Of a DNA stretch of 64,000 bases, positions 50,124 to 58,389 are shown piece by piece. How positions within the stretch are numbered: the stretch's first letter is position 1; every line of letters starts with the position of its first letter. Position numbers and translations under genes: made by a program. The stretch is from NCBI GenBank assembly GCA_964643895.1, contig CAZXUE010000003.1, forward strand, positions 7,706 through 71,705. The letters run 5' to 3'. A model generated the notes under the pieces. The model made no database searches. It had not been told where the DNA came from and saw only the letters and a program-made list of their open reading frames with translations. This DNA is from UBA7683 sp964643895 (GTDB lineage: Bacteria; Patescibacteriota; Saccharimonadia; Saccharimonadales; UBA7683).

Positions 50124-51467
50124 ATGAGTAGCGAATTAAATTTAGAGACAATCACCAGCCTCTGTAAGCGGCGTGGGTTTATTTATCAGGGTAGTGAGGT
50201 GTATGGCGGGCTTTCCGGAACCTGGGATTACGGCCCTTTGGGTGTCATCTTGAAGCGCAATATCATGAATCTCTGGTGGAAGATGTTTGTGGAAGACCGC
50301 GAGGATATGTACGGTGTCGATGCGGCAATTTTAATGAACCAGAAGGTTTGGCAGGCAAGCGGGCATGTTGATACATTCGTTGATCCACTTTGTGAGGATA
50401 CTGTAACGAAGAAGCGGTATCGTACTGATCATATTCTGAAAGATAGTGGTATTGACCCGACCGGCATGACGATGGCGCAGATGGATGCGGCGATTAAAGA
50501 AAACAATATTATAAGCCCTGAAAAAAACCCGCTTTCGGAATCAAGAACCTTTAATATGATGTTCACAACCCATGTTGGGCCGGTGAGTGATGAAAGCTCG
50601 GTGAGTTATCTTCGGCCGGAAACTGCGCAGGGTATCTTCACGAACTTTAAGAACGTGGTGGATAGTTTTTATCCTGATTTACCGTTTGGTATTGCCCAGC
50701 AAGGTAAGGCGTTTCGGAATGAAATTAGCCCGCGTGATTTTGTGTTTCGTTCGCGCGAATTTGAGCAAATGGAGATTGAATACTTTGTTGACCCAGAGCA
50801 GTGGGAGGAGCTTTTTGAGCAGTGGCGTGTAAAAATTCATGAGTGGTTTGAGGCGTTGGGTCTACCAAAAGAGAGTGTGCATGAACTTGAAGTTCCAGAG
50901 GAGGATAGGGCGCATTATAGCAAGCGCACGATCGATTTTGAGTTCGACTTTCCGCATGGCCGGGATGAGCTTTTGGGTATGGCGTATCGCACAGATTTTG
51001 ACCTGATGAATATTCAGAATAATTCTGGCAAGAGCATGGAATACACTATAAAAGGTTCGAACACAAAATTTGTTCCTCATGTGATTGAGCCTTCATTCGG
51101 TGTTGAGCGAGCGTTGATGGCGGTGCTATGTGCTGCGTACCAAGAGGATGAGGTGAATAGTGAGGCGCGTGCGTACTTGAAGCTGCCAACCCATCTTGCG
51201 CCATATCAATTCTGTGTTTCGCCACTGCTAAAGAACAAGCCGGAGTTGGTGGAGAAGGCGAGAAAGGTGTTTGCTGCACTGAAGAAGAAATACGGTAACG
51301 TAACCTGGGACGATAACGGGAATATTGGTAAACGTTATCGCCGTCAAGATGAAATCGGTACACCATACTGTGTAGTAATCGACTTTGATACGCTCGAAGA
51401 CGGAACAGTTACAGTTCGTGATCGGGATACCACTGAACAAAAACGGGTGAAGATCGAAGAGATTTAA
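50124..51467 (+). CDS. glyS: Glycyl-tRNA synthetase, homodimeric type
   Basis: Class II GlyRS of the alpha-2 type, 447 residues. N-terminal CKRRGFIYQGSEVYGGLSGTWDYGPLG, motif 2 FRNEISPRDFVFRSREFEQMEIEYF, motif 3 EPSFGVERALMAVL and a C-terminal anticodon domain (about 350-447). It is transcribed through the leader attenuator just upstream. The gene symbol glyQS is also used. Confidence 0.96.
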   Translation: MSSELNLETITSLCKRRGFIYQGSEVYGGLSGTWDYGPLGVILKRNIMNLWWKMFVEDREDMYGVDAAILMNQKVWQASGHVDTFVDPLCEDTVTKKRYRTDHILKDSGIDPTGMTMAQMDAAIKENNIISPEKNPLSESRTFNMMFTTHVGPVSDESSVSYLRPETAQGIFTNFKNVVDSFYPDLPFGIAQQGKAFRNEISPRDFVFRSREFEQMEIEYFVDPEQWEELFEQWRVKIHEWFEALGLPKESVHELEVPEEDRAHYSKRTIDFEFDFPHGRDELLGMAYRTDFDLMNIQNNSGKSMEYTIKGSNTKFVPHVIEPSFGVERALMAVLCAAYQEDEVNSEARAYLKLPTHLAPYQFCVSPLLKNKPELVEKARKVFAALKKKYGNVTWDDNGNIGKRYRRQDEIGTPYCVVIDFDTLEDGTVTVRDRDTTEQKRVKIEEI

Positions 51468-51469
51468 GA

Positions 51470-52168
51470 ATGAAGCTACTTCTTACGTCCCAGATGATTT
51501 ATAACCAGTCAATTGCGGATGCACTTTCTTCGTTGCTCGAGAAGCCGTTTTCCGAAGCCACAGTTGCGTACATTGTCACATCGCATAATGGTGCGAGGGG
51601 TGATAAATCATGGTTTGTACAGAACTTGAACAGCGTGTACGATCTTGGCTGGAGAAATTTCTACATGCTTGATGTGGCGGGCCTCGATGGCATTGATAGG
51701 GATGTATGGATGCCGCAAATTGAGGAAGCTGATGTAATTGTAATGGGCGGCGGCGCAAACTACATTCTGAGCTATTGGCTTGAAAGATCTGGCTTGCTTG
51801 CGGAACTCCCTGGGTTGCTCGAGAGTAAGGTGTACGTTGGTTCCTCTGCAGGCAGTATGCTTGCTCAGCCCTTGCTGTGTACAAGTTCTCAGGCAGTGAA
51901 ACAGTTTGCTACAGGCAACTGGGATATTGATTTTGACGAGCTTGGCCCGAAAGATCGTTCCTCTGGAAAATCACTTAATATCGTGGATTTCCTCATCAGG
52001 CCGCATTACGGTAGTGAGGATCGTGATTTTGTTACTGACGATCTCCTGCAAAATATAGCGCAGCATTTTAAGATGCCACTATATGCGCTTGACGATGATT
52101 CAGCAGTTAGGGTGAATGGAGATCAAGTTGCGGTGGTAAGCGAAGGATCTTGGAAACTCTTTAGCTAA
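51470..52168 (+). CDS. Peptidase E-like (S51) serine peptidase
   Basis: A 232-residue protein of the S51 family (dipeptidase E/cyanophycinase). The nucleophile serine is in VYVGSSAGSMLAQPL, preceded by VIVMGGGANYILSYWL; a histidine in FLIRPHYGSEDRDF fits the dyad. Family members cut Asp-X dipeptides. It begins 2 nt after glyS and is probably co-transcribed. Confidence 0.88.
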   Translation: MKLLLTSQMIYNQSIADALSSLLEKPFSEATVAYIVTSHNGARGDKSWFVQNLNSVYDLGWRNFYMLDVAGLDGIDRDVWMPQIEEADVIVMGGGANYILSYWLERSGLLAELPGLLESKVYVGSSAGSMLAQPLLCTSSQAVKQFATGNWDIDFDELGPKDRSSGKSLNIVDFLIRPHYGSEDRDFVTDDLLQNIAQHFKMPLYALDDDSAVRVNGDQVAVVSEGSWKLFS

Positions 52169-52413
52169 CTTTCGATTACGTCCATCTCGTATAATTGTAG
52201 GTTGAGTATCTGAGCAAGTTTATCGAGCTGTTGGAATTTGCAGTATTTGATGGGGGAGCCATCGGCTCGGTAGATGCGGTAATAATGGTCGAAGTGGCGA
52301 AGCTCGCCCTTAAAGTTTTTTGCAGAAGTCGGCTTGTTGATTCTTTTAACATACCAGCCAGGTGGTTCGGTTTCTAAAATTCGTTTTATTTTTGCATAAT
52401 GGTTAAACGCCAT
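52165..52413 (-). CDS. Small hypothetical basic protein, 82 aa
   Basis: Convergent with the peptidase gene (4-bp overlap). The sequence has aromatic/basic residues (HFDHYYRIYRADGSPIKYCKFQQLDKLAQIL) and no signal peptide. I do not recognise it; the mix of Lys, Tyr and short helices would suit a nucleic-acid or protein binder. Confidence 0.6.
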   Translation of the reverse strand: MAFNHYAKIKRILETEPPGWYVKRINKPTSAKNFKGELRHFDHYYRIYRADGSPIKYCKFQQLDKLAQILNLQLYEMDVIES

Positions 52414-52496
52414 AGCTCGATATTACACTGAAATTTGACCGATCGGCCACATTTAGTGCAAATTTTCGGGAATGGACGCTACTTCAGATAAACATC

Positions 52497-52541
52497 GGTA
52501 TTACCTTGACACTAGGTATTACTTTTGATACAGTAATACCT
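52497..52541. promoter_or_regulatory. AbrB-VapC promoter with three GGTATTAC half-sites
   Basis: Half-sites GGTATTACC (52497-52505), GGTATTAC (52515-52522) and inverted GTAATACC (52533-52540). They overlap the promoter TTGACA (52506-52511), 17 nt, TACAGT (52529-52534). The last two make a 9-bp inverted repeat ending at the ATG, a typical autoregulatory operator of a toxin-antitoxin unit. Confidence 0.75.
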
Positions 52542-52808
52542 ATGAAAACATTTAATACTACAATTACGAGCAAAGGTCAGGTAACGGTACCGGCAGCAAT
52601 TCGTAAAAAACTGGGCATTTCACCATCTGATAGACTGAAGGTAAAAGAGGTGAAGGGCCAGATAATTTTGGAGAAAGATGACTACTGGGTGGAATTTGAG
52701 CGGCTTCAAAAGAAGGTACAGAAACATCGGAAAGAGCGGCGTATTGCACCACTCTTGGTTGAAGAGATTGAGCAGCTTCGCGATCAAGCTTGGAAAGATC
52801 GAGCATAG
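52542..52808 (+). CDS. AbrB/SpoVT-type antitoxin
   Basis: An 88-residue protein with an AbrB swapped-hairpin domain (about 3-48, NTTITSKGQVTVPAAIRKKLGISPSDRLKVKEV) and a charged helical tail for toxin binding. The ATG at 52542 is preferred over the TTG at 52506 because the latter is the -35 element. The -10 ends 7 nt before ATG with no Shine-Dalgarno. It precedes a PIN toxin by 3 nt. Confidence 0.88.
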   Translation: MKTFNTTITSKGQVTVPAAIRKKLGISPSDRLKVKEVKGQIILEKDDYWVEFERLQKKVQKHRKERRIAPLLVEEIEQLRDQAWKDRA

Positions 52809-52811
52809 CAT

Positions 52812-53213
52812 ATGAGCAGTTCGGTTGCATTTGACACAAACTTATTGTTGCGTTGGATACTGCAAGACATTCCAGATCAAGCAAAGCAGGTGATTGCTAT
52901 TCTTAAGGATCCGAGCGTGAAAGAAGTACATATTGCAGATCTTGCGTGGGCGGAGGTTGTGTGGATTTTACATTCCTCACGCCTCGGCTATTCGCGCAAA
53001 GATGTTTCAGAGATTGCCGAGATTATCCTGAGGCACCCCAAGGTAAATTGTAATCGAGAGCCGCTGGCAAAAGCCTTGCCGTTTTATGTTGAGCATCCGG
53101 CAATCTCTTTTGCCGACGCCTGCCTTGCTGCCTATGCAGAGCTGCAAGGCGTGCAGCTCCTTACTTTCGATAAAAAGCTCTCTCGGCAGAGCAAGCACGC
53201 CAGACTGGTTTAA
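52812..53213 (+). CDS. VapC-type PIN-domain toxin
   Basis: A 133-residue PIN ribonuclease. The acidic residues are in place: FDTN (Asp near 8), AEVVW (Glu near 46), FADACLAA (Asp near 103) and TFDKKL (Asp near 121). Such toxins cleave tRNA or rRNA and are neutralised by the AbrB-like partner encoded just before. The pair looks complete. Confidence 0.9.
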   Translation: MSSSVAFDTNLLLRWILQDIPDQAKQVIAILKDPSVKEVHIADLAWAEVVWILHSSRLGYSRKDVSEIAEIILRHPKVNCNREPLAKALPFYVEHPAISFADACLAAYAELQGVQLLTFDKKLSRQSKHARLV

Positions 53214-53279
53214 GCCTGGCCTACGCGTACCCTTCGCTATCTCGAATATAGTCAACAGATCTGCTCTCTACTTTCAATT

Positions 53280-53336
53280 AGATCTTTCCTCCTTCGCTGA
53301 AGCTACGGTGGACAGGTCGACTGTGCTCAAGATGAC
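53280..53336. repeat. Inverted copy of the 56-nt dispersed repeat
   Basis: Reverse complement of the element at 40039-40094 with only a few differences; the shared core is CCGTAGCTTCAGCGAAGGAG. It lies in intergenic DNA downstream of vapC. Confidence 0.88.
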
Positions 53337-53416
53337 GGATATAAGAAGTTGGTGCCGGAGACGAGAAGGTGCGTGCGGGGTCGGGTTTGGGCTGGCTGGT
53401 CTGTTACAATAAACAT

Positions 53417-54040
53417 ATGAACAATAAAACTACTCTTCGGGTTTGTTCGTGGGGGCTGGGGTTGTTTGTTGTCGCGCTGGCTACTGTTGTATGGGCTGGA
53501 GAGCGACTTGATGGCGGTTCTTTGACTACCTATGATGTCTTTCCACTACTTGGTTTAGCAGCATTTAGTTTGATGTGGACACATTATGTGCTCGGCTCGT
53601 TGAGAAGACTGCTCGGCGTATCTGCGAAAGAGAATAAACTGTATTCTGCGATAAGTAGCTATCTTGTTTTGGCATTTATTCTTTTACACCCTGGCCTACT
53701 CATTTTTCAACTCTACAAAGATGGTTTTGGCTTGCCGCCGCAAAGCTATTTAGAGGTTTACGGTGCAATGAAATTTGCGATTGGGCTCGGTAGTATTAGC
53801 CTGCTCATCTTTTTGTTGTTTGAGTTGAAGCGGAGGTTTCAGAAGAAATCGTGGTGGAAGTATATCGATTGGGCACAGGTTGTCGCGATGGCAATGATTT
53901 TTTATCATGGTCTGAGCTTGGGGCGCGAACTTTCTGTAAGCTGGTATAAAGCTGTTTGGTATGTGTACGGTGTCAGCTTGATTGCGGCGATCGTGTATAA
54001 TTACTGGTACGATAAGCGAGGCATGAAGGAACAAGTATGA
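53417..54040 (+). CDS. Ferric-reductase-like membrane protein
   Basis: A 207-residue protein with six membrane helices and histidines placed as in ferric reductase/NOX heme-binding cores (WTHYVLGSLRR, ILLHPGLL, FYHGLSLG). There is no FAD/NAD domain, so electrons would come from another protein. TACAAT (53405-53410) ends 6 nt before the ATG, hence I reject an upstream start at 53369. It overlaps a cupredoxin-like gene (ATGA). Confidence 0.75.
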   Translation: MNNKTTLRVCSWGLGLFVVALATVVWAGERLDGGSLTTYDVFPLLGLAAFSLMWTHYVLGSLRRLLGVSAKENKLYSAISSYLVLAFILLHPGLLIFQLYKDGFGLPPQSYLEVYGAMKFAIGLGSISLLIFLLFELKRRFQKKSWWKYIDWAQVVAMAMIFYHGLSLGRELSVSWYKAVWYVYGVSLIAAIVYNYWYDKRGMKEQV

Positions 54041-54492
54041 GTAAAAAAGTCATAATAGGAATTGGTGTAGTGGCAATCTTGGCAGCTATTTTGGTAGCAG
54101 TATTTGCGCTCAATCAGGATGCGAACGCGCCAGCTAGCGAGGTAACGGATACTCAGACGAATGAAGGTACTGAACCTGAAGAAGCTTCTGCTGGGTCAAG
54201 TGAAGAAGAGGCGGGTGCTCAGAATGCCACAATTACTTTTACCAACAATGGCTTTTCGCCCAATAATCTCACTGTTAAGAAGGGTGCGATAATAACAATA
54301 AAAAATGACTCTTCAACACAAGTGCAATTTTCATCAGATGACCACCCAACACATCGTTTAAATACGGAAATGAATGTGCGTGTGTTGGCGCCCGGTGAAT
54401 CTGCCACTTTCACTGCCGAAACCGTCGGTACCCACGGCTTCCACGACCACATCGACGACCGTCACGTCGGCATGCTCACCGTTACTGAGTAA
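54037..54492 (+). CDS. Cupredoxin-fold protein without cysteine
   Basis: A 151-residue exported protein: N-terminal helix (about 4-25), Glu/Ser/Thr-rich linker (about 28-62), then a beta-sandwich (TITFTNNGFSPNNLTVKKGAIITIKND). The ligand region has DDHPTH and a final GFHDHIDDRHVGM cluster. The protein contains no cysteine, so the type 1 copper Cys is absent. It may bind copper or iron through histidines, or accept electrons from the adjacent heme-type membrane protein. The metal is unknown. Confidence 0.78.
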   Translation: MSKKVIIGIGVVAILAAILVAVFALNQDANAPASEVTDTQTNEGTEPEEASAGSSEEEAGAQNATITFTNNGFSPNNLTVKKGAIITIKNDSSTQVQFSSDDHPTHRLNTEMNVRVLAPGESATFTAETVGTHGFHDHIDDRHVGMLTVTE

Positions 54493-54497
54493 TAACA

Positions 54498-55277
54498 CTA
54501 GTTTAATATCTTTGCTTGGCTCCAGAGGAGGTTGAAGAGTTGGGTCTGTTGGCGGGCGAGTTTTTCGCTGTAGATTTCGACACCAAAAATATCATCGCTT
54601 TCGTAGCTGAGCAGGCCAACCACATTATCGTAAATGTAGGTTTCAAATTCGATCTTGAATACACTAGGTGATATGTATGCCGTTTGCGAGCCGGGTAGTT
54701 CGGCGCCTGGTTCTTTGGCTCGGTCTAGATTGTTTGTGATATCGAAGCTTTTCAGGTTGCGCTCTTGATAGCGCTCGCGCATCTTCTGGGCAAAATGTGT
54801 GCCAAGGTGCTTATCAAGGCCAGCTAGCTCAAAAACACGGTACTCTTTGGTGGCCTTGCTTAGGTTAAAGTTCATCTGCTTGAGGCCATCGACACCTCGA
54901 TATTCCACTATCTTGGTGTGGGTGGGGGATTGTTTCTTCAGGTTTTCTAAAATATTCAGTGCAGCAGGGAGCGAGCTTCGGAGCGCTTCGGTCTTTCGTT
55001 CGCGTTCACTTACTAAAAACTCAATGACCTCTGGTTTTTGAGCTTCGTAACTAGTGCCATAATGTCTCTCGTGAATGATAATCAACTGTTTTTCGGCAAG
55101 CTCTTCCAAAAGAGGGTAGAGTTTGGTGCGACCGGTTTTCAGGCCCTTACTGATGGCAAGAACGGTGTTCGGCCCGTATTGCAGTAAAAAGAGGTATACC
55201 AAAGCCTGTTCTTGCTCTAAGCCCAGTTGTTTTAAATACCTGACAACTTTATTTTGCAGTGAGTTATCAACATGCAT
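54498..55277 (-). CDS. TrmB-family transcriptional regulator
   Basis: About 259 residues from ATG 55277, 6 nt after TATGAT on the minus strand, so leaderless. An upstream start (55328) is less likely. Winged helix (about 1-70, LGLEQEQALVYLFLLQYGPNTVLAISKGLKTGRTKLYPLLEELAEK) and C-terminal ligand domain. It converges on the cupredoxin gene and diverges from an orphan gene; the palindrome between them is a candidate operator. It is the second TrmB in this window. Confidence 0.82.
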   Translation of the reverse strand: MHVDNSLQNKVVRYLKQLGLEQEQALVYLFLLQYGPNTVLAISKGLKTGRTKLYPLLEELAEKQLIIIHERHYGTSYEAQKPEVIEFLVSERERKTEALRSSLPAALNILENLKKQSPTHTKIVEYRGVDGLKQMNFNLSKATKEYRVFELAGLDKHLGTHFAQKMRERYQERNLKSFDITNNLDRAKEPGAELPGSQTAYISPSVFKIEFETYIYDNVVGLLSYESDDIFGVEIYSEKLARQQTQLFNLLWSQAKILN

Positions 55278-55298
55278 GTGGTTATCATAGCAAAAAAA

Positions 55299-55316
55299 TG
55301 TCTGAATGTCCAGACA
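55299..55316. promoter_or_regulatory. Palindromic operator candidate
   Basis: TGTCTG (55299-55304) is inverted as CAGACA (55311-55316), between the divergent TrmB and orphan genes. AGTAACT/AGTTACT arms also surround the Shine-Dalgarno region of the orphan gene (near 55350-55376). Confidence 0.5.
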
Positions 55317-55376
55317 ACTTTTTAACATATCATGAAAAAAGTATTATAGTAACTCAGTAACAGATAAGGAGTTACT

Positions 55377-56060
55377 ATGAACGAGAAATTTAGACAAAGG
55401 ATTGAAGATCATCTTGAAGTAGCATCAGTCGCTGCTTTGGAACGTCGCAGACAACGTAGTATGCCAGATGGTCATCCAGATAAGATAACCGGTTATGGTC
55501 GGCTATATCCAATCATACCGTTTTACGATGCTGCAATAAAACGAGCAAGAGAAATAAGGCTACAGATGAGACAAGAAATTATCACGCACAAAAGAGTTGC
55601 TGGCGACCAGGACGTGGTAAAGCGCTACCTGGATGAGGTTGATGGTGGCACTAGAATTCCTCAGTCGGAAAGCATACTGTTTGGAGGAAGATCGGTGCGT
55701 TTTATAAGATCACATGATCCCTACGAAAATATTGAATGTGATGAATATGCGTTTGCCGATACGATATCTGAGGACGTGGCCGTGGTAGAAGTAGCGGCAA
55801 ATGCGAAAACGCCTAATCAACGGGTGCTGGGCGGTACGAAAACGGTCGAGCAGTTTATTAGAGGAGTAGGGGTGCTTACGGTAGTTTCCGAAGATGGTGT
55901 AGTGCAAGAATATACTTTTGATGATACTACCCCTGACAATGCACGATCTGTTGAGGTTGAGATAGGTCAAGTTATGCAGTGGCAGGCGGGTGAGAGCGGT
56001 CTCATATTTGCCGAGATTTGTGAACCTCCTTATAAAGATGGGAGATTTGAAAACTTATAA
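55377..56060 (+). CDS. Hypothetical acidic protein, 227 aa
   Basis: Soluble protein with unknown fold; basic first third (LERRRQRSMPDGHPDK) and Val/Glu-rich C-terminal beta segments. AAGGAG precedes the ATG and a TATTAT-like -10 lies upstream, so it is a leadered transcript. Divergent from TrmB, which may regulate it. Confidence 0.68.
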   Translation: MNEKFRQRIEDHLEVASVAALERRRQRSMPDGHPDKITGYGRLYPIIPFYDAAIKRAREIRLQMRQEIITHKRVAGDQDVVKRYLDEVDGGTRIPQSESILFGGRSVRFIRSHDPYENIECDEYAFADTISEDVAVVEVAANAKTPNQRVLGGTKTVEQFIRGVGVLTVVSEDGVVQEYTFDDTTPDNARSVEVEIGQVMQWQAGESGLIFAEICEPPYKDGRFENL

Positions 56061-56103
56061 CTCAAGTGTTGATCTTTATTATAATATTGTTATAATGTTT
56101 TGT

Positions 56104-56337
56104 ATGATACAAAGTACGCAAAAGATTATCAAAATTGGCTCGAGCGCTGGGGTAACTATTCCTGCAAAACTGCTCAAACAAGAGGGGATTAAGATAGGTG
56201 ATGAAGTAGAAGTAGAAATTACTCCGATTAATCAACGTTCTCACAAGAAGAACGCTGCTGATAAAGATATCGATGCATTGACCCGCCGGTTTATAAAAAA
56301 ATACGAACAGGCACTTAAAAATCTAGCAGATCGTTAG
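56104..56337 (+). CDS. Orphan AbrB/SpoVT-type DNA-binding protein
   Basis: A 77-residue protein with the AbrB pattern KIIKIGSSAGVTIPAKLLKQEGIKIGDEVEVEI and a Lys-rich tail. TTGATC (56069-56074), 16 nt, TATAAT (56091-56096), ATG 7 nt later. No toxin gene follows, so it may be a stand-alone regulator or a leftover antitoxin. Confidence 0.82.
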   Translation: MIQSTQKIIKIGSSAGVTIPAKLLKQEGIKIGDEVEVEITPINQRSHKKNAADKDIDALTRRFIKKYEQALKNLADR

Positions 56338-56369
56338 AGGAGTAAGTTGTTTCTGTTATGATTGGATAT

Positions 56370-57002
56370 ATGAAGAATATCTTGTTGTATGGGGATTCGT
56401 TTTTTTGGGGTGTTGACGCAGTGAACAGTGGTAGGCATAGATTTGAGGATCGTATTGGCGTAGTGTGTCAAAAGGAACTGGGTCATGGTTTCTTGGTTGT
56501 AGCCGAAGGGCTGCGGGGACGGACAATGTTCAGCGAGAACGGCTGGTTTCCAGAAAGGGATGGACTGACGCAATTTGGTCCGATTTTTGCAAGCCATCTT
56601 CCGCTTGATGTAGTTGTTATTATGCTCGGTACAAATGATTTGAATTCCAAGACACATCATCAACCAAATGAAATTGCAAAAGCGATTGATGGGTATAAAG
56701 AAAAAATGCAGTTCTGGTGTGATTTTATGAAATACGGTATTCCGAAACTTGTCATCATTGCACCTCCTGAGATTGACGAGGAGGGGCTAGATTCCTTTAG
56801 GGAGGTGTTTGAGGGAAGTGCATTACTTGTTTCTGAGTTGCGGGATAGCCTTGAAGCATATGCACAAACAAATGGCGACATCTTTTTAGATGCGTCAGAA
56901 GTAGTGGTTTCTAAAAACACTGACGGAATTCACCTTGATGCAGCCGAAAGCCGTAAGCTTGGCCAGAAGATCGCTGGGGTCGTAAAAGGAGCGGTAGCAT
57001 GA
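56370..57002 (+). CDS. SGNH/GDSL-family hydrolase
   Basis: A 210-residue esterase-like protein. Block I GDSFFWG with the nucleophile serine near residue 9, block III GTNDLN, block V DGIHLDAA with the catalytic Asp-His. There is no signal peptide. I start at ATG 56370, 7 nt after TATGAT. Substrates could be acetylated sugars or esters. It overlaps the RNase H gene (ATGA). Confidence 0.88.
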   Translation: MKNILLYGDSFFWGVDAVNSGRHRFEDRIGVVCQKELGHGFLVVAEGLRGRTMFSENGWFPERDGLTQFGPIFASHLPLDVVVIMLGTNDLNSKTHHQPNEIAKAIDGYKEKMQFWCDFMKYGIPKLVIIAPPEIDEEGLDSFREVFEGSALLVSELRDSLEAYAQTNGDIFLDASEVVVSKNTDGIHLDAAESRKLGQKIAGVVKGAVA

Positions 57003-57427
57003 AGATTTATTATACCGATGGGAGTTGTAGTCCTAATCCGGGGCCAGGGGGCTTTTCGGTTATTTTAGTTGATGGCGAGAAGATGGAACCGGTGCGGCTT
57101 GGATTTGGCGGGGATTCTACCAATATTCGCATGGAAGGAAGGGCGTTGATTGCTGCCTTGGAGCATGCGAACGGCGGAGAGTGTGAGATTTTTACAGATA
57201 GCGAATTCTGGATCAACGTGATTACCAAATGGTCGCTAACCTGGGAGGCTAACGGCTGGCAGAAAAAAGGTGGCATTAAAAATCTTGATCTCGTGCAAGA
57301 AGTATGCCCGTTATATCGAAGCTCGAGGGCCAAACTTACCTGGGTTCGAGGGCATGTCGGTGACCCGGGTAACGAAATGGCTGACCAGTGGGCAAATAAG
57401 GCTCGAATTGAGCTGCTTAACAGATAA
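56999..57427 (+). CDS. rnhA: Ribonuclease HI
   Basis: A 142-residue RNase H fold that cuts RNA in RNA-DNA hybrids. Catalytic residues are visible: Asp in YYTDGSCSPNPGPGGF, Glu in NIRMEGRAL, Asp in IFTDSEF, and Asp in NEMADQWANKA, with His in VRGHVGDPGNE. It overlaps the preceding hydrolase gene. Confidence 0.93.
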   Translation: MKIYYTDGSCSPNPGPGGFSVILVDGEKMEPVRLGFGGDSTNIRMEGRALIAALEHANGGECEIFTDSEFWINVITKWSLTWEANGWQKKGGIKNLDLVQEVCPLYRSSRAKLTWVRGHVGDPGNEMADQWANKARIELLNR

Positions 57428-57470
57428 GCTTATGCTTGTGTTTTTATGATGTTGTACGTACATTGTAGGT

Positions 57471-58334
57471 ATGAGCAGAAGATCTGAAGCGTTGCCGTGT
57501 TACGAAGCGATTGCAGATGTTGACGCAGCAATGCGCAGTGCTATCGGTGATGAGCCAAATTACTTTGTGCTGGGTGGAATTCCAAGTAGTGCGCTGAAGC
57601 ATCCGGATACAGTGTTTAACCATGCAACACAAACAATAAGCGCATCGGCGGCTGCCAGCGAAGGGACGATTAGGCCGAATGGTACCGTTAGAGATATAGA
57701 TATTCTCGTTGATAGAGTCATGAGCGATAGTGAGGCTGCCGCGGTGGTGGCCGAAGTTGAGAGGGCGGTTCAGGGCGAGTTGGTGGTTTCGGTATTTGGT
57801 TTTGAACGCTACCAGCCTCAAACAAGGTTGGGTGGCACGAAGTCGCTGTTTACTGATTGGATATCGCAGCGCACAATTGATTATGATGGCGTGAGGCGTT
57901 ATGAGCTTGGCCCGCTTTCTCAAGAGGTTGCCGAAGGCTCGTATACTCCATGGACACTTGTAACCGAACCTGGCCCAAGTATTTCTGTGCTGAGCCCTGC
58001 TGGGCATGTGCTTGCGTATGGTTTGAGATCAATTTCTGGCGTGAGAGCAAAGGACGCAGATAAGCTTGATGCAATGCTCAAAAGAGTGCTCGATGAGCCT
58101 GAATTTAAAGAAGCGATTACCCAAGGAGATTTTAGGGATTGGTTGGATTTTGCAGTCAGTATTTATGATTTGCGTGATGGTATTGATCATTCAGAAATTG
58201 GTAGAATTGCAAGAGGTGCTTTTAGATTTAAAGGAAGGTTACTTGGCTTACTTGAAGCAAACGAAGGTATAGTTGAGCGTGCACAAAGTGGTAAGGTTCA
58301 AGATCTACTTGGTTATTTTGTTCACGCAAAGTAA
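57471..58334 (+). CDS. Nucleotidyltransferase-like protein (tentative)
   Basis: A 287-residue soluble protein. TVRDIDILVDR near residue 80, after a Gly/Ser region, resembles the D-x-D metal site of nucleotidyltransferase-fold proteins, and the remainder is helical as in minimal NTases. The glycine-serine helix signature is not clear, so this is weak. TACATT ends 6 nt before the ATG. Confidence 0.5.
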   Translation: MSRRSEALPCYEAIADVDAAMRSAIGDEPNYFVLGGIPSSALKHPDTVFNHATQTISASAAASEGTIRPNGTVRDIDILVDRVMSDSEAAAVVAEVERAVQGELVVSVFGFERYQPQTRLGGTKSLFTDWISQRTIDYDGVRRYELGPLSQEVAEGSYTPWTLVTEPGPSISVLSPAGHVLAYGLRSISGVRAKDADKLDAMLKRVLDEPEFKEAITQGDFRDWLDFAVSIYDLRDGIDHSEIGRIARGAFRFKGRLLGLLEANEGIVERAQSGKVQDLLGYFVHAK

Positions 58335-58389
58335 TGAGCAATCACGTCGTGAGCTGCTATACTTAAACGAGTAACTTGAAAGTGGGGCG

